This document shows positions 44,784-53,843 of a stretch of DNA of 64,000 nucleotides, piece after piece; position 1 is the stretch's first letter, and every line of letters starts with the position of its first letter. The notes below the pieces were generated by a model. It made no database searches. It saw only the letters and a list, made by a program, of their open reading frames with translations, and was not told the origin of the DNA. The stretch comes from Jannaschia helgolandensis. GTDB taxonomy: Bacteria; Pseudomonadota; Alphaproteobacteria; Rhodobacterales; Rhodobacteraceae. Location: contig NZ_FNZQ01000008.1 of assembly GCF_900109285.1 (NCBI RefSeq), positions 81,773 to 145,772 on the forward strand, given 5' to 3'. A program made the position numbers and the translations under genes.

Positions 44784-45589
44784 TCGTTCAGCGCCTCCAA
44801 TGCCTCGGGTTCGTCCAGAAACGGAACATGGCCGCGCCCCGGCACTTCGGCCACGATCATGTCGGGGCGGCGGCGCGCCATCTCGGCCAGCGTCTCGGGC
44901 GTCAGCAGATCGGAGTTCGCGCCCCGGATGCAGGCCAGCGGCAAACCTTCCAGCGCGTCGAACAGCGGCCAGAGATCGGCCACCGGCTGCGTCCCGCCAT
45001 CCAGCACCGCATCGCGCAGCCTGGCATCGTAGTTGATGACCAGCCCGTTGTCGGTCTCGCGGTAGTGATGGTGCACTTCGTCGCGCCAGCGGTCGGCGGG
45101 CACGTTATCGAAGCCGGCCATCAGCGTCGCGCGTTCCAGCGCCGCCTCCTCATAGGTCTTGGCCGACGGGTTCAGGCCGACGTAATCCTTGATGACATCC
45201 AATCCCTCTTCCGCCAGTTCCGGGCCGATATCCACCAGACACAACCCGCCCAGACGGTCCTTGGCCAGCATCGCCAGCGCCATTCCGATCAGTCCACCGC
45301 GCGACGTGCCGATGATCGGCACTTGGGCAAGCCCCAGTTCGTCCAGCAGTTCCAGCACGTCCCGCGCTTCGGTCGGGATGGTATAGGTCTTCCAGTCGGG
45401 CGCGCGCTGCGATTTGCCGCGCCCGCGATAATCCAGCCGGATCACCCGGTGTTCGCCCAGAAGATAGGGCAGCACATAGTCGAAATCGGTCGAATTGCGC
45501 GTCAGGCCGGACAGGCACAAAAGCGGTTGGCCATCGCCCTGATCCTCGTACCAGAGGCGCAGATTGTCCGATGTCCTGAATTCGGGCAT
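44765..45589 (-). CDS. Alpha/beta-fold hydrolase
   Basis: 274 residues. The nucleophile elbow is GTSRGGLIG, with Ser in G-x-S-x-G form; the oxyanion region is 'LLCLSGLTRNSTDFD', and the catalytic His is in 'PGRGHVPFLDEPEALEAL'. RLDYRGRGKSQRAPDW is the typical strand 4 segment. The start at 45589 makes a TGATG overlap with the dehalogenase gene upstream. The substrate is unknown. It sits in an operon: dehalogenase, hydrolase, PLP dehydratase. Confidence 0.87.
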   Translation of the reverse strand: MPEFRTSDNLRLWYEDQGDGQPLLCLSGLTRNSTDFDYVLPYLLGEHRVIRLDYRGRGKSQRAPDWKTYTIPTEARDVLELLDELGLAQVPIIGTSRGGLIGMALAMLAKDRLGGLCLVDIGPELAEEGLDVIKDYVGLNPSAKTYEEAALERATLMAGFDNVPADRWRDEVHHHYRETDNGLVINYDARLRDAVLDGGTQPVADLWPLFDALEGLPLACIRGANSDLLTPETLAEMARRRPDMIVAEVPGRGHVPFLDEPEALEALNEWTMLL

Positions 45590-46278
45590 CAGGCGCGGCC
45601 CGCCAGATCGGGGATATCCGACAGATCGGTCAGAATGTGCGTCGGCGTCCACGGCAGGCGATCCACCGGCAGGCCCATACGGTTTACCCAGGCGGTGGTG
45701 AACCCGTATCCCGTCGCCGCCGCCGCGTCCCAGCCATTGGACGACACGAACAGGACGTTGCCCGCCTCGCAGCCAAACGCCCGCCCGACCAGATCGTAGA
45801 CCTTGGACGATGGTTTGAAGATGCCGACGGATTCGACCGACAACACGTGATCCAGCAGGCGTCCGATACCTGCCGAGTTGACCGCACCCTGCAACATTTC
45901 GGGCGATCCGTTCGACAGGATGCCGGTCGCCAGGTTCGCATCTTTCAACGCGCCCAGCATGTCCGGCACTTCGGGATAGGCCGACAACTCCCAGTAAAGC
46001 TGCTTCAGACGGTCGCGCAGCGCCGCGTCTCCAGCCAGATCGGCCGCATCAAGCGCATAGTCGAGCGCCTCGGTCGTGACCTGCCAGAAATCGCTGTGAT
46101 CGCCGGTGATGGCACGCAGCCAAGTGTATTGCAGCTGCTTGTCGCGCCATACGGTAGCCAGCGTCTGCCACGTATCGGCCAGGGCGGGGAATGCCGGGTC
46201 CTCCGACGCCTGTCGCGCGGCCGATGTCACGTCGAACAATGTTCCGTAGGCGTCGAAAATGCAGGTGTCGATGGCCAT
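45589..46278 (-). CDS. Haloacid dehalogenase type II (L-2-haloacid dehalogenase-like)
   Basis: 229 residues. It opens 'DTCIFDAYGTLFDVTSAARQ', the hallmark of type II haloacid dehalogenases (nucleophile Asp, then AYGTLFDV). Motif II is ILSNGSPEML, Lys is in FKPSSKVYDL, and motif IV is 'VLFVSSNGWDAAAATGYGF' with W-D-A characteristic of DehII. It should hydrolyse short 2-haloalkanoic acids to hydroxy acids. Such substrates are plausible in marine bacteria, though activity on other substrates is possible. First gene of a three-gene minus-strand operon. Confidence 0.9.
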   Translation of the reverse strand: MAIDTCIFDAYGTLFDVTSAARQASEDPAFPALADTWQTLATVWRDKQLQYTWLRAITGDHSDFWQVTTEALDYALDAADLAGDAALRDRLKQLYWELSAYPEVPDMLGALKDANLATGILSNGSPEMLQGAVNSAGIGRLLDHVLSVESVGIFKPSSKVYDLVGRAFGCEAGNVLFVSSNGWDAAAATGYGFTTAWVNRMGLPVDRLPWTPTHILTDLSDIPDLAGRA

Positions 46279-46341
46279 GTCACGCCCCTTTGATACGTCG
46301 GGCGCGACCCTGCCACGCTGTCTGATCCTAGTCGAGAGGCG

Positions 46342-46779
46342 CTAACCCAGACCGCGCCGGGTCATGCTGCATTCCATCAGGGACTGGATCGTCTTGTTGC
46401 GGGTCCAGTTCGGTATGCCGCGATTGGCCGCCACCAGACGGTCCCGCTCGCTCAGCAGGGCCATGTCAGACAGGGTGTCGCCATAGGTTGCCATCCAGTC
46501 GGCGATGTCCACGGGATCGGAACCGCCAGACGCGATTCGCGCCGCTTCCCGGTCGCGCAGTCCATCTATCCCCGTGGAACACAGGTCCGCGCCGAAACTT
46601 TGACGGATCACCTGACCGCGCAATTGCGAGGTCGTGCCCAACGAAGCGGACTCGATGCCGCGTGTCACGCTGCCTGTGATCGCCATGCCGGTGCCAAGGA
46701 TGACACCGGTCAGGACCACCCAGTCAAAGGTGATGGTGCCGTCTTCGCACCGGAAGAAAGACCGAAAATTGATCGACAT
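46342..46779 (-). CDS. Small protein with Flp-pilin-like N-terminus (copy B)
   Basis: 145 residues. The N-terminus MSINFRSFFRCEDG then TITFDWVVLTGVILGTGMAI has the plan of a class III prepilin leader: charged segment ending in Gly14, Asp at +5, hydrophobic helix. It shares 'F-x-RCE-x-G ... D-x-VVL' with the protein at 29786, though the soluble parts of the two differ. The rest (TSQLRGQVIRQSF...) contains two more cysteines and matches no family I know. No pilus assembly genes are nearby. Confidence 0.72.
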   Translation of the reverse strand: MSINFRSFFRCEDGTITFDWVVLTGVILGTGMAITGSVTRGIESASLGTTSQLRGQVIRQSFGADLCSTGIDGLRDREAARIASGGSDPVDIADWMATYGDTLSDMALLSERDRLVAANRGIPNWTRNKTIQSLMECSMTRRGLG

Positions 46780-46963
46780 GAATATTGCCCGCAGTCGGAT
46801 AGATTAGATTCCACCCACACAGGATGCCCGACAGACTTGGCAAGATTAGGGCCAAACCCCCTTAAAAAGGGCCGGATTTGCGTGTTATAAAGCGTTTTCC
46901 GGCAACGATCCGCCGGAATTGGCAGTACCGTTAATCACTTTTCCGCCGAAACCGAAAACGCCG

Positions 46964-47743
46964 TCAAAGATTATCAGGCCGGGGCATTCCCATGATGTGA
47001 TAGCCGCCATCGACATGAATCACTTCGCCCGTCGTCGCGGCTCCGACGTCGGAACACAGGTAAAGGGCTGTCCCGCCGATCGCCTCGAGGGTCGCATTGG
47101 CGCGCATCGGGGCATTTGCCTCGGCATGACGGAATGTCTTGCGTGCCCCGCCGATTGCGGCCCCCGCCAAAGTCTTCATCGGGCCGGGACTGATGGCGTT
47201 CACGCGGATGCCGTCGGCCCCCAGATCGGACGCAAGGTATCGCACCGAAGCCTCCAGCGCGGCCTTGGCAACACCCATGACATTGTAGAACGGCATGACC
47301 CGCCGCGAGCCTTCGAAGGTCAGCGTCACGATGCTGCCGCCGTGGGTCATCAGGGGGGCGGCCCGGCGCGCCACTTCGATCAATGAATAACAGGAAATAT
47401 CCAGCGAATGCTTGAAGTTGGCCCGGCTGGTGTCGACGAATCGCCCCGTCAGTTCGGATTTGTCCGAAAAGGCGATGGCATGGATCACGAAGTCCAGCTT
47501 GTCGCCCTTCTCCAGCTCCGCGAAGGCCGCATCCAGCGAGGCGTCGTCGGTCACGTCCACATCCAGCAGGGTTGTGGCTCCGATGGTCTCGGCCAAGGGG
47601 GCCAGCCGCTTGCCGAACGCCTCACCCTGATAGGTGAAGGCCAGATCGGCCCCGGCCTGTGAAAGCGCGCGGGCGATGCCCCATGCAATCGACCGCTCGT
47701 TCGCGACGCCCATGATGAGGCCGCGTTTGCCCTGCATGTTCAT
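46964..47743 (-). CDS. fabI: Enoyl-[acyl-carrier-protein] reductase (NADH)
   Basis: 259 residues, SDR-like FabI. Landmarks are 'GLIMGVANERSIAWGIA' (cofactor loop) and the FabI-specific active site 'VMPFYNVMGVAKAALEASV', with Tyr153 and Lys160 (Y-x6-K). It reduces the enoyl-ACP double bond in the last step of each fatty-acid cycle. Start: ATG at 47743 or 47737 are both possible. It follows fabB by 5 bases in the fabA-fabB-fabI operon. Confidence 0.95.
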   Translation of the reverse strand: MNMQGKRGLIMGVANERSIAWGIARALSQAGADLAFTYQGEAFGKRLAPLAETIGATTLLDVDVTDDASLDAAFAELEKGDKLDFVIHAIAFSDKSELTGRFVDTSRANFKHSLDISCYSLIEVARRAAPLMTHGGSIVTLTFEGSRRVMPFYNVMGVAKAALEASVRYLASDLGADGIRVNAISPGPMKTLAGAAIGGARKTFRHAEANAPMRANATLEAIGGTALYLCSDVGAATTGEVIHVDGGYHIMGMPRPDNL

Positions 47744-47748
47744 GGCGA

Positions 47749-48981
47749 TCAGTCCCGGTGCCTGGAGATGATGACGGTGCCGTTGGTGCCGCCGAAGCCA
47801 AAGCTGTTGGACAGAACGCTATCGATTTCGACGTCCGTGCGCAGTTCGGTGTTGATCTCGGACGGCGACAGCGCCTCGTCCAGTTGCGTCACGTTGATCG
47901 ACGGCGCGATGAAGCCCTTGTTCATCATCAGCATGGAATAGATCGCCTCCTGCACACCCGTCGCGCCCAGGCTGTGGCCGGTCATCGACTTGGTGGACGA
48001 TACCGGCGGCGTGTTCCCCTCGCCGAAAATATTGCGCAGCGCGACGATTTCCTTGATGTCACCCACCGGGGTCGATGTGCCGTGCGCGTTGACATAGTCG
48101 ATCTTGCGATCTTCGGGCAGTTGCGACAGGGCCAGACGCATCGCCCGCTCACCGCCCTCGCCCGAGGGTGCGACCATATCGGCCCCGTCGGACGTCGCGC
48201 CGTAGCCGGTCACCTCGCCATAGATCTTTGCGCCGCGCGCCAATGCCCGCTCCCGCTCCTCCAGCACCACGACGCCGGCACCGCCAGCGATGACGAACCC
48301 GTCACGCGTCGCATCATAGGGCCGCGAGGCCGTTTCCGGCGTATCATTGTACTTGGACGACATCGCGCCCATCGCGTCGAACAGGCACGACAGCGTCCAG
48401 TCGATTTCCTCGCCGCCCCCGGCGAACACGATATCCTGCTTGCCGAACTGGATCTGCTCGACCCCGTTGCCCATGCAATGAAGAGATGTCGTGCAGGCCG
48501 AAGTGATGGAATAGTTCACGCCCTTGATCCCGAATGGCGTCGCCAGACAGGCTGAATTGGTCGATGACATGCAGCGTGTCACCATGAAAGGGCCCATGCG
48601 CTTGGGACTGCCCTTGTTGATCACGGTGTCGAAAGCGGTGAAGAAGTTCGACGTCGACGGCCCGCCCGACCCCATGACCAGACCCGTGCGTTCGTTCGAA
48701 ACGTCGTTCTTTTCCAGACCCGAATCCGCGATCGCGCGTTCCATCGCGATGAAGTTGAACGCAGCCCCCGGCCCCATGAAACGCAGGTCGCGCTTGTCGA
48801 TGTGGTCTTCCAGAACAATGTCCGGCACGCCGTGGATCTGCGACCGGAAGCCGTGTTCGGCATAGCTTTCCGAGAACGTGATACCGGACTTGCCCGCGCG
48901 CAAGGATGCCTCGACTTCATCCGGTGTGTTTCCGATGGGCGAGACGATCCCGATCCCGGTGACGACGACGCGACGCAGCAT
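47749..48981 (-). CDS. fabB: 3-oxoacyl-[acyl-carrier-protein] synthase I
   Basis: 410 residues. The ATG at 48981 is chosen since AAGGAG lies 7 bases away; the ATG at 48987 is only 1 base from it. Catalytic residues are Cys163 in [13 protein letters not shown], and the two His in [12 protein letters not shown] and [12 protein letters not shown]. It elongates unsaturated acyl chains. Within the fabA-fabB-fabI operon, it permits the anaerobic-type route to unsaturated fatty acids. Confidence 0.95.
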   Translation of the reverse strand: MLRRVVVTGIGIVSPIGNTPDEVEASLRAGKSGITFSESYAEHGFRSQIHGVPDIVLEDHIDKRDLRFMGPGAAFNFIAMERAIADSGLEKNDVSNERTGLVMGSGGPSTSNFFTAFDTVINKGSPKRMGPFMVTRCMSSTNSACLATPFGIKGVNYSITSACTTSLHCMGNGVEQIQFGKQDIVFAGGGEEIDWTLSCLFDAMGAMSSKYNDTPETASRPYDATRDGFVIAGGAGVVVLEERERALARGAKIYGEVTGYGATSDGADMVAPSGEGGERAMRLALSQLPEDRKIDYVNAHGTSTPVGDIKEIVALRNIFGEGNTPPVSSTKSMTGHSLGATGVQEAIYSMLMMNKGFIAPSINVTQLDEALSPSEINTELRTDVEIDSVLSNSFGFGGTNGTVIISRHRD

Positions 48982-49011
48982 GGGCATGCTCCTTTGAATA
49001 ACGTGTTCGGA

Positions 49012-49521
49012 TCAGCTCTCGGAGAGAGCGACCTTCATGTCCTTGACGATGTAGATGACTTCACCATCCGCCTCGACGATACCGTCTGCGACACCCATCG
49101 TCAGGCGGCGCGTCTGTAACGCCTTGGTAAAATCCACCTTGTAGGTCAGCATCTTGCGGTCAGGGCGGACCATCCCGGTCAGCTTGACCTCGCCCACTCC
49201 CAGCGCATAGCCGCGTCCCTGCCAACCACGCCAGCCCAGATTGAACCCGGTCAACTGCCACAGCCCGTCCAGACCCAGGCAACCGGGCATGATCGGATTG
49301 CCGGGGAAGTGGCAGTCGAAGAACCAAAGGTCAGGTTTGATGTCGAATTCGGCGACCACATGACCCTTGCCATGCAGTCCGCCATCGCCCGAAATCTCGG
49401 TGATGCGGTCCATCATCAGCATCGGCGGTTCGGGCAACTGCGCATTGCCCGGCCCGAACAACTCACCCCGTGCGCATTTCAACAGGTCGTCCCGGTCGAA
49501 GCTGGTCGGATATTCGCTCAT
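49012..49521 (-). CDS. fabA: 3-hydroxydecanoyl-[acyl-carrier-protein] dehydratase/isomerase
   Basis: 169 residues, hot-dog fold. The active site is visible: His71 in '[20 protein letters not shown]' and Asp85 in the same segment. It dehydrates 3-hydroxydecanoyl-ACP and isomerises the product to cis-3-decenoyl-ACP, the branch point to unsaturated fatty acids. First gene of fabA-fabB-fabI; divergent from irr with 111 bases between starts. No obvious Irr binding palindrome was found there. Confidence 0.96.
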   Translation of the reverse strand: MSEYPTSFDRDDLLKCARGELFGPGNAQLPEPPMLMMDRITEISGDGGLHGKGHVVAEFDIKPDLWFFDCHFPGNPIMPGCLGLDGLWQLTGFNLGWRGWQGRGYALGVGEVKLTGMVRPDRKMLTYKVDFTKALQTRRLTMGVADGIVEADGEVIYIVKDMKVALSES

Positions 49522-49632
49522 GTGCCCCCCTCGGCGTGTTTCGAACCCACTATCACCGCATGTTTCAACGTCGCAACCCTGCGTGCGCGGTCATACCGTC
49601 AGAGGCTGGGACGAATCCGTTTGAAAATCGTC

Positions 49633-50076
49633 ATGTCGCACCTCTATATTGCGGATGTGACCGCGACCGAGAAATCCCGAGGCGAGGCCTGGCTGGCCCG
49701 CGCCGATCTGCGCCCGACACGGCAGCGTGTTCTGTTGGCGTCGCTGCTGGTGGGTGACGGACGGGATCGCCATGTGACGGCGGAATGGCTGCATGATGCG
49801 ACACGGCAGTCCGGCGAAAAGGTGTCGCTGGCGACGGTCTACAATACGCTGCGGGCCTTCACCGACGCCGGTCTGGTGCAGGAAATCACGGTCGACGGAA
49901 CCGGCAGCTATTTCGATACCAGGCTGGACGATCACCCCCACTTCTACTGGGAGGAGGAGGGGCGTCTGTCGGACGCGGGCTCCGAAGCGTTGCAGATCGT
50001 CAATCTTCCCGACACGCCCGACGGCATGGAAGTCGCCAAGGTCGACGTGGTGATCCGGCTGCGCTCCAAGACCTGA
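49633..50076 (+). CDS. irr: Iron response regulator Irr (Fur family)
   Basis: 147 residues, Fur fold. The winged-helix half contains 'LRPTRQRVLLASLLVGDGRD' and 'HVTAEWLHD', with recognition helix 'VSLATVYNTLRAFTDAGLVQ'. The metal/heme region reads DDHPHFYWEEEG, where rhizobial Irr has HHH; this HPHFY form lacks the N-terminal heme motif of Bradyrhizobium Irr. It should repress iron-using genes when iron/heme is low. The Irr-fabA divergent arrangement is typical of the order, supporting Irr over Fur, Zur or PerR. Confidence 0.87.
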   Translation: MSHLYIADVTATEKSRGEAWLARADLRPTRQRVLLASLLVGDGRDRHVTAEWLHDATRQSGEKVSLATVYNTLRAFTDAGLVQEITVDGTGSYFDTRLDDHPHFYWEEEGRLSDAGSEALQIVNLPDTPDGMEVAKVDVVIRLRSKT

Positions 50077-50112
50077 TCTTAACGCTTGCCCAATCTGACC
50101 GGAGGGCGAAAG

Positions 50113-50865
50113 ATGCCTGACTTCGCCCATTACCCTTCCCTGTCCGGAAAGACCGTCATGATGACCGGCGGTGCGTCCGGCATCGGGGCCGAGATCGTGG
50201 CCGCATTTGCCGCACAGGGGGCGAAGGTCGGCTTTCTCGACATCGACGCGCGCGGCGCGCAGGCGATGTCCGACGCGCACCAAGGCGTCACGCATGAAGT
50301 TTGCGACCTGCGGGACATAGCGGCGCTGCGCGACGGCCTGGCCGCGCTGAAATCGCGGATCGGTCCCGCCAACATCCTGATCAACAACGCCGCGCGCGAC
50401 GACCGCCACGACTGGCGCGAGGTGACGCCCGCCTATTGGGACGAGCGCATGGCAACCAATCTTCGCCACATGTTCTTCGCCATCCAGACTGTCGCGCCCG
50501 ACATGGCGGCGCGGGGCGGTGGGTCCATCGTGAATATGGGCTCCAATTCGTGGTGGGAGGCGGGGGGCGGGTTTCCGGCCTATGCCACCGCCAAGGCCGC
50601 CGTTCACGGGCTGACCCGGACGATGGCGCGCGACCTGGGCGGCGAACGGATTCGCGTGAATACCATCGTGCCGGGCTGGATCATGACGGACCGGCAGAAA
50701 GACCTCTGGGCGACGCCCGACGCACTTGAGGCGCATCGCGCGCGACAATGCCTGCCCGACCTTATCGACCCGGTCTATGTCGCGCGCATGGTGTTGTTTC
50801 TGGCCTCCGACGATGCGGCGATGTGTACGGCGAACAATTATATGGTCGAAGCGGGAAGTATTTGA
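50113..50865 (+). CDS. SDR-family oxidoreductase
   Basis: 250 residues with GGAGGG 8 bases before the ATG. Standard SDR: cofactor loop 'MMTGGASGIGAEIVAAFAAQ', NNAARDDR, catalytic Ser in 'NMGSNSWWEAGGGF' and YATAK (Tyr, Lys) in 'FPAYATAKAAVHGLTR'. The end 'ASDDAAMCTANNYMVEAGSI' is typical of sugar or sugar-acid dehydrogenases. With the following gene it may belong to a sugar-acid pathway; the substrate is not readable. 27 bases separate the two. Confidence 0.87.
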   Translation: MPDFAHYPSLSGKTVMMTGGASGIGAEIVAAFAAQGAKVGFLDIDARGAQAMSDAHQGVTHEVCDLRDIAALRDGLAALKSRIGPANILINNAARDDRHDWREVTPAYWDERMATNLRHMFFAIQTVAPDMAARGGGSIVNMGSNSWWEAGGGFPAYATAKAAVHGLTRTMARDLGGERIRVNTIVPGWIMTDRQKDLWATPDALEAHRARQCLPDLIDPVYVARMVLFLASDDAAMCTANNYMVEAGSI

Positions 50866-50891
50866 CCGAAGGTTTCAAGGTGAGGGAAAAT

Positions 50892-51776
50892 ATGGAAAAG
50901 ATCGGTTTCGTGGGTGTCGGCCTGATGGGTCATGGCATGGCGTCCAACCTGATGGCGGCGGGTCATCCGTTGACGGTGGTCGCGCATCGCAATCGCGGCC
51001 CGGTCGACGATCTGGTGTCCAGGGGCGCGACCGAGGCGGCGGATCTGGCCGAGTTGGCGCGGGCTTCGGATATCGTCCACATCTGTGCCCCCGGTTCGCC
51101 GCAGGTCGAGGCGGTTGTGGACGTCCTGTTGGCGAACATGGCCAAGGGGGGCGTGATCGTCGATTGCTCTACTTCGAACCCGGTCTCGACCGAGAAACTG
51201 GCGCAAAGTGCTGAAACCGCCGGGATTGACTGGGTCGACGCCCCCTTGGGCGGCACCCCGGCGCAGGCCGCGACGGGCGAGCTGGCGGCGATGGTCGGTG
51301 CGGATGAAGATGTCTTTGCGCGGGTCGAGCCGGTGATCGGTACATGGGCCAAGGCCATTGTCCGCATCGGCGGGCCGGGTTCCGGGCATAAGATGAAGTT
51401 ATTGAACAATTTTCTGGCGATGGGCTATGGCGCGATCTATGCCGAGGCACTGGCCCTGGCCGAGAAATCCGGCGTCGGCACCGCCATGTTCGACAGCGTC
51501 ATTCGGGGCAGCCGGATGGACTGCGGGTTCTACCAGACGTTCATGGGCTATGCCGTCGAAGGCAACCGAGAGGCGCATAAGTTCACCCTGACCAACGCCT
51601 TGAAAGACATGGCATATCTGGCTGCGATGGCGGATGGGTCGGGCGTTGCCAACCCGGTCCAGGGCGCGGTCAAGAACAGCTATGCGATGGCCGTGAACAC
51701 CGGTGGCGACGGGCCCGAGGACTATGTTCCGCACCTTGTGGACTTCGTGGCGAAGGTGAACGGTATCGACGGGTGA
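50892..51776 (+). CDS. 3-hydroxyisobutyrate dehydrogenase/tartronate semialdehyde reductase-family protein
   Basis: 294 residues, beta-hydroxyacid dehydrogenase family. The NAD(P) loop is 'IGFVGVGLMGHGMASNLMAA', the substrate loop 'VDAPLGGTPAQAATGELAAM', and the catalytic Lys is in 'GGPGSGHKMKLLNNFLAMG'. Such enzymes reduce tartronate semialdehyde or oxidise 3-hydroxyisobutyrate. The order SDR then this gene suggests a hydroxy-acid or sugar-acid route. The stop codon is in the GGGTGATC element, copy 2. Confidence 0.87.
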   Translation: MEKIGFVGVGLMGHGMASNLMAAGHPLTVVAHRNRGPVDDLVSRGATEAADLAELARASDIVHICAPGSPQVEAVVDVLLANMAKGGVIVDCSTSNPVSTEKLAQSAETAGIDWVDAPLGGTPAQAATGELAAMVGADEDVFARVEPVIGTWAKAIVRIGGPGSGHKMKLLNNFLAMGYGAIYAEALALAEKSGVGTAMFDSVIRGSRMDCGFYQTFMGYAVEGNREAHKFTLTNALKDMAYLAAMADGSGVANPVQGAVKNSYAMAVNTGGDGPEDYVPHLVDFVAKVNGIDG

Positions 51777-51813
51777 TCCATGGGTGATCTGCGGGTGATC
51801 CGGGGCGGACGTT
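51771..51813 (+). repeat. 43-bp GGGTGATC tandem element, copy 2
   Basis: Three 11-bp units (GGGTGATCCAT, GGGTGATCTGC, GGGTGATCCGG) followed by GGCGGACGTT. The first TGA is the stop of the dehydrogenase gene, and the last base is the first base of the convergent MoeA-fusion stop codon, so the element fills the whole gap between the two genes. Copy 1 is at 27789. Confidence 0.75.
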
Positions 51814-53843
51814 CAGCCCAGTCCGAGTTCGCTGAACGGGATGTAGTGGACCGGATCGCCCGGTTCGACCGTCACCGCGCCGTCGGGCAGCAGGACGAAG
51901 CCTTCGGCCCAACTGAGCCCTGATACCAGACCCGACCCTTCCGAGCGGAAGATCTCGGCTTGACCGCCCCTCAGCCGGGCGCGCAGAACTTCGCGGCGCC
52001 CTGCCTTCTTGCGCTTGGCGAAGCCCGCCGGAACGGTGATTGCCTGCGGCTCCCGCCACCCGGCCCCCGCCATCTGCAAAAGCGCCGGACGCGCGAAGAG
52101 CGCGGCGCAGGTGAAGGCCGCGACCGGGTTGCCGGGCAGACCGAACAGCGGCGTGTCGTTCCAGTGTCCCAACATCAGCGGACGACCGGGTTTGATCGCG
52201 ATGCGCCAGTGATGGACGCTGCCAAGGTCGCGCATCAGACGGGACAGGTGATCCTCGTCCCCAGCCGATGCGCCGCCCGAGGTCAGAATCGCGTCGGTCC
52301 CGGCCTTGTCCAGTATCGCGGCAAGCCTGTCGGCCTCGTCGGGGGCATGGCCCAGATCGACAGGCTCCAGCCCCCATTGCCCGAGCATTGCCAACAGCAT
52401 GGGACGGTTGACGTCCGGTATGCCGGTAGTGCTGCCGGGGGGCGTGATCTCGTCCCCGGTCGATAATACGCCGACCTTCAACCGGGTGCGAACCGACAGA
52501 CTGCCGTGACCGGCGGCGATGGCGACGGCGATGTCGCCGGGCCGCAGGATCGTGCCCGCCGACAGGACCGGATCACCCGATGCCACGTCCTCGCCCGCCT
52601 TGCGGGTGTTCGCGCCGATCCTCGGGATAGCCTTCAGATACAACAGATCATCCGAAACATGCGCGTCTTCCTGAAGGGCAACCGTATCGGTGTCAGAGGG
52701 AATTTCCGCCCCGGTCAGGATGCGGACGGCATGACCGGGTGGTATCGACCCCGCGAACGGCTGCCCGGCAGCGGATCGGCCCGCAACGACCGGGATGCCG
52801 CCGGGGGCGAGGGTGGCGTGGGCGAAGGCCCAGCCATCGACGGCGGCGTTTGCATGCGGCGGGTTCGCGCGGGTCGCCACAAGGTCGGCGGCGAGGATGC
52901 GACCCGGTGATGCGTATATCGAGATCGTTTCGCGGCCCATCCCGCAGGGCGTGCCGCTGCGGAGCGTCTCCAGCGCCACATCGACCGGCGTCCAGTCCGT
53001 TCCCGGCGGCAGGGCAAAGCAGTCGGAGGGGGGCAGGACGCCGAAGATCCACCCTTCCTCGGTGGCGATGCGGGAGGCGTCGGGCTGACTGGCGGGGGCG
53101 GTGAACCAATCAGCGGAGGCCGCGCGCAGGGCGCGGGCGGTGGCGATGACCTGACCGGCGTCCTTGATCGGATGATCGGCGGGTTCGTAGAGGCTGGGGT
53201 AAATCTCGACGAGCAGGTTTGCATCTTTCACATGTTCAAAACCGGTTTCCTGCGGCCAGACCCGCAGGGAGGCGTGGCGCGCGCGCAGGCCGGACAGGGC
53301 GGCGCAGCCCAGAAGGCTCTGCGATCCGACCGATCCGGTGGTGAAGAGTTTCAGAACGGATTGGGCAGAAGGGGTGAAGCCCTCGACCGTGCGATGATCG
53401 GGGACCCCGTGATCGCGGCGATCGGTGCCCCTGTCGGGCAGGTCGGGATGGTCGTGTGTGCCGGGCCGCCCCCAGAGCGGGCCGATGCCGGGAAAGCGAC
53501 GGTTGATCGTTTCGGCCACGTGGAAGCGGTTGTTGGAATTGTCGGCATTGTCCTCGACGTGTCGGGCCAGCCAGTCCCAGACCGACAGGGCAGTCGGCTC
53601 GCCAGTCAGGGTTTCGGCGAAACCGGACGGAAAGCCCATGGCGAAGTCGAACCCCAGAAGGGTGCGATGACCCCGGTTCAGCCAGTCGTCGATGAAAGCC
53701 AGGGCCTGCGCGCGCGTCGGGAAATATTCGACGGTCTGACGCCCCTGAAGGTCGGCACAGACCCAGATTGCATCCTTGCGGGGGGTCTTGCCCGTGGGTC
53801 TGGCGGCGGCGGACCAGTCTGCGACGAGGATCAGGTCGAACAT
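51813..53843 (-). CDS. Fusion of a DUF429-like domain with molybdopterin molybdotransferase MoeA
   Basis: 676 residues. Residues ~1-285 carry 'LILVADWSAAARPTGK', 'HRTLLGFDFAMGFPSGFAE', 'NRFHVAETINRRFPGIGPLW' and LLVEIYPSLYE, resembling the DUF429 RNase H-like fold (moderate confidence). Residues ~290-676 are a complete MoeA: NPPHANAAVDGWAF, VGVLSTGDEI, 'LTSGGASAGDEDHLSRL', IKPGRPLMLG and FGLPGNPVAAF. MoeA inserts molybdate into adenylylated molybdopterin. Plain MoeA is ~400 residues and lacks the N-terminal part. The start at 53843 leaves a 13-base overlap with mobB; the open frame to 54011 is antisense-like padding. Last gene of the Moco operon. Confidence 0.85.
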   Translation of the reverse strand: MFDLILVADWSAAARPTGKTPRKDAIWVCADLQGRQTVEYFPTRAQALAFIDDWLNRGHRTLLGFDFAMGFPSGFAETLTGEPTALSVWDWLARHVEDNADNSNNRFHVAETINRRFPGIGPLWGRPGTHDHPDLPDRGTDRRDHGVPDHRTVEGFTPSAQSVLKLFTTGSVGSQSLLGCAALSGLRARHASLRVWPQETGFEHVKDANLLVEIYPSLYEPADHPIKDAGQVIATARALRAASADWFTAPASQPDASRIATEEGWIFGVLPPSDCFALPPGTDWTPVDVALETLRSGTPCGMGRETISIYASPGRILAADLVATRANPPHANAAVDGWAFAHATLAPGGIPVVAGRSAAGQPFAGSIPPGHAVRILTGAEIPSDTDTVALQEDAHVSDDLLYLKAIPRIGANTRKAGEDVASGDPVLSAGTILRPGDIAVAIAAGHGSLSVRTRLKVGVLSTGDEITPPGSTTGIPDVNRPMLLAMLGQWGLEPVDLGHAPDEADRLAAILDKAGTDAILTSGGASAGDEDHLSRLMRDLGSVHHWRIAIKPGRPLMLGHWNDTPLFGLPGNPVAAFTCAALFARPALLQMAGAGWREPQAITVPAGFAKRKKAGRREVLRARLRGGQAEIFRSEGSGLVSGLSWAEGFVLLPDGAVTVEPGDPVHYIPFSELGLG

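Noticed and set aside
46880..46900. Sequence TAAAGCGTTTT resembling the IS630-like terminal repeat at 63479
   Set aside because: Only about 11 bases match, with no partner repeat or transposase nearby; chance is likely.
49522..49632. Irr/Fur binding palindrome in the fabA-irr intergenic region
   Set aside because: Searched for the ICE-like TTTAGAA-N3-TTCTAAA pattern; none is seen.
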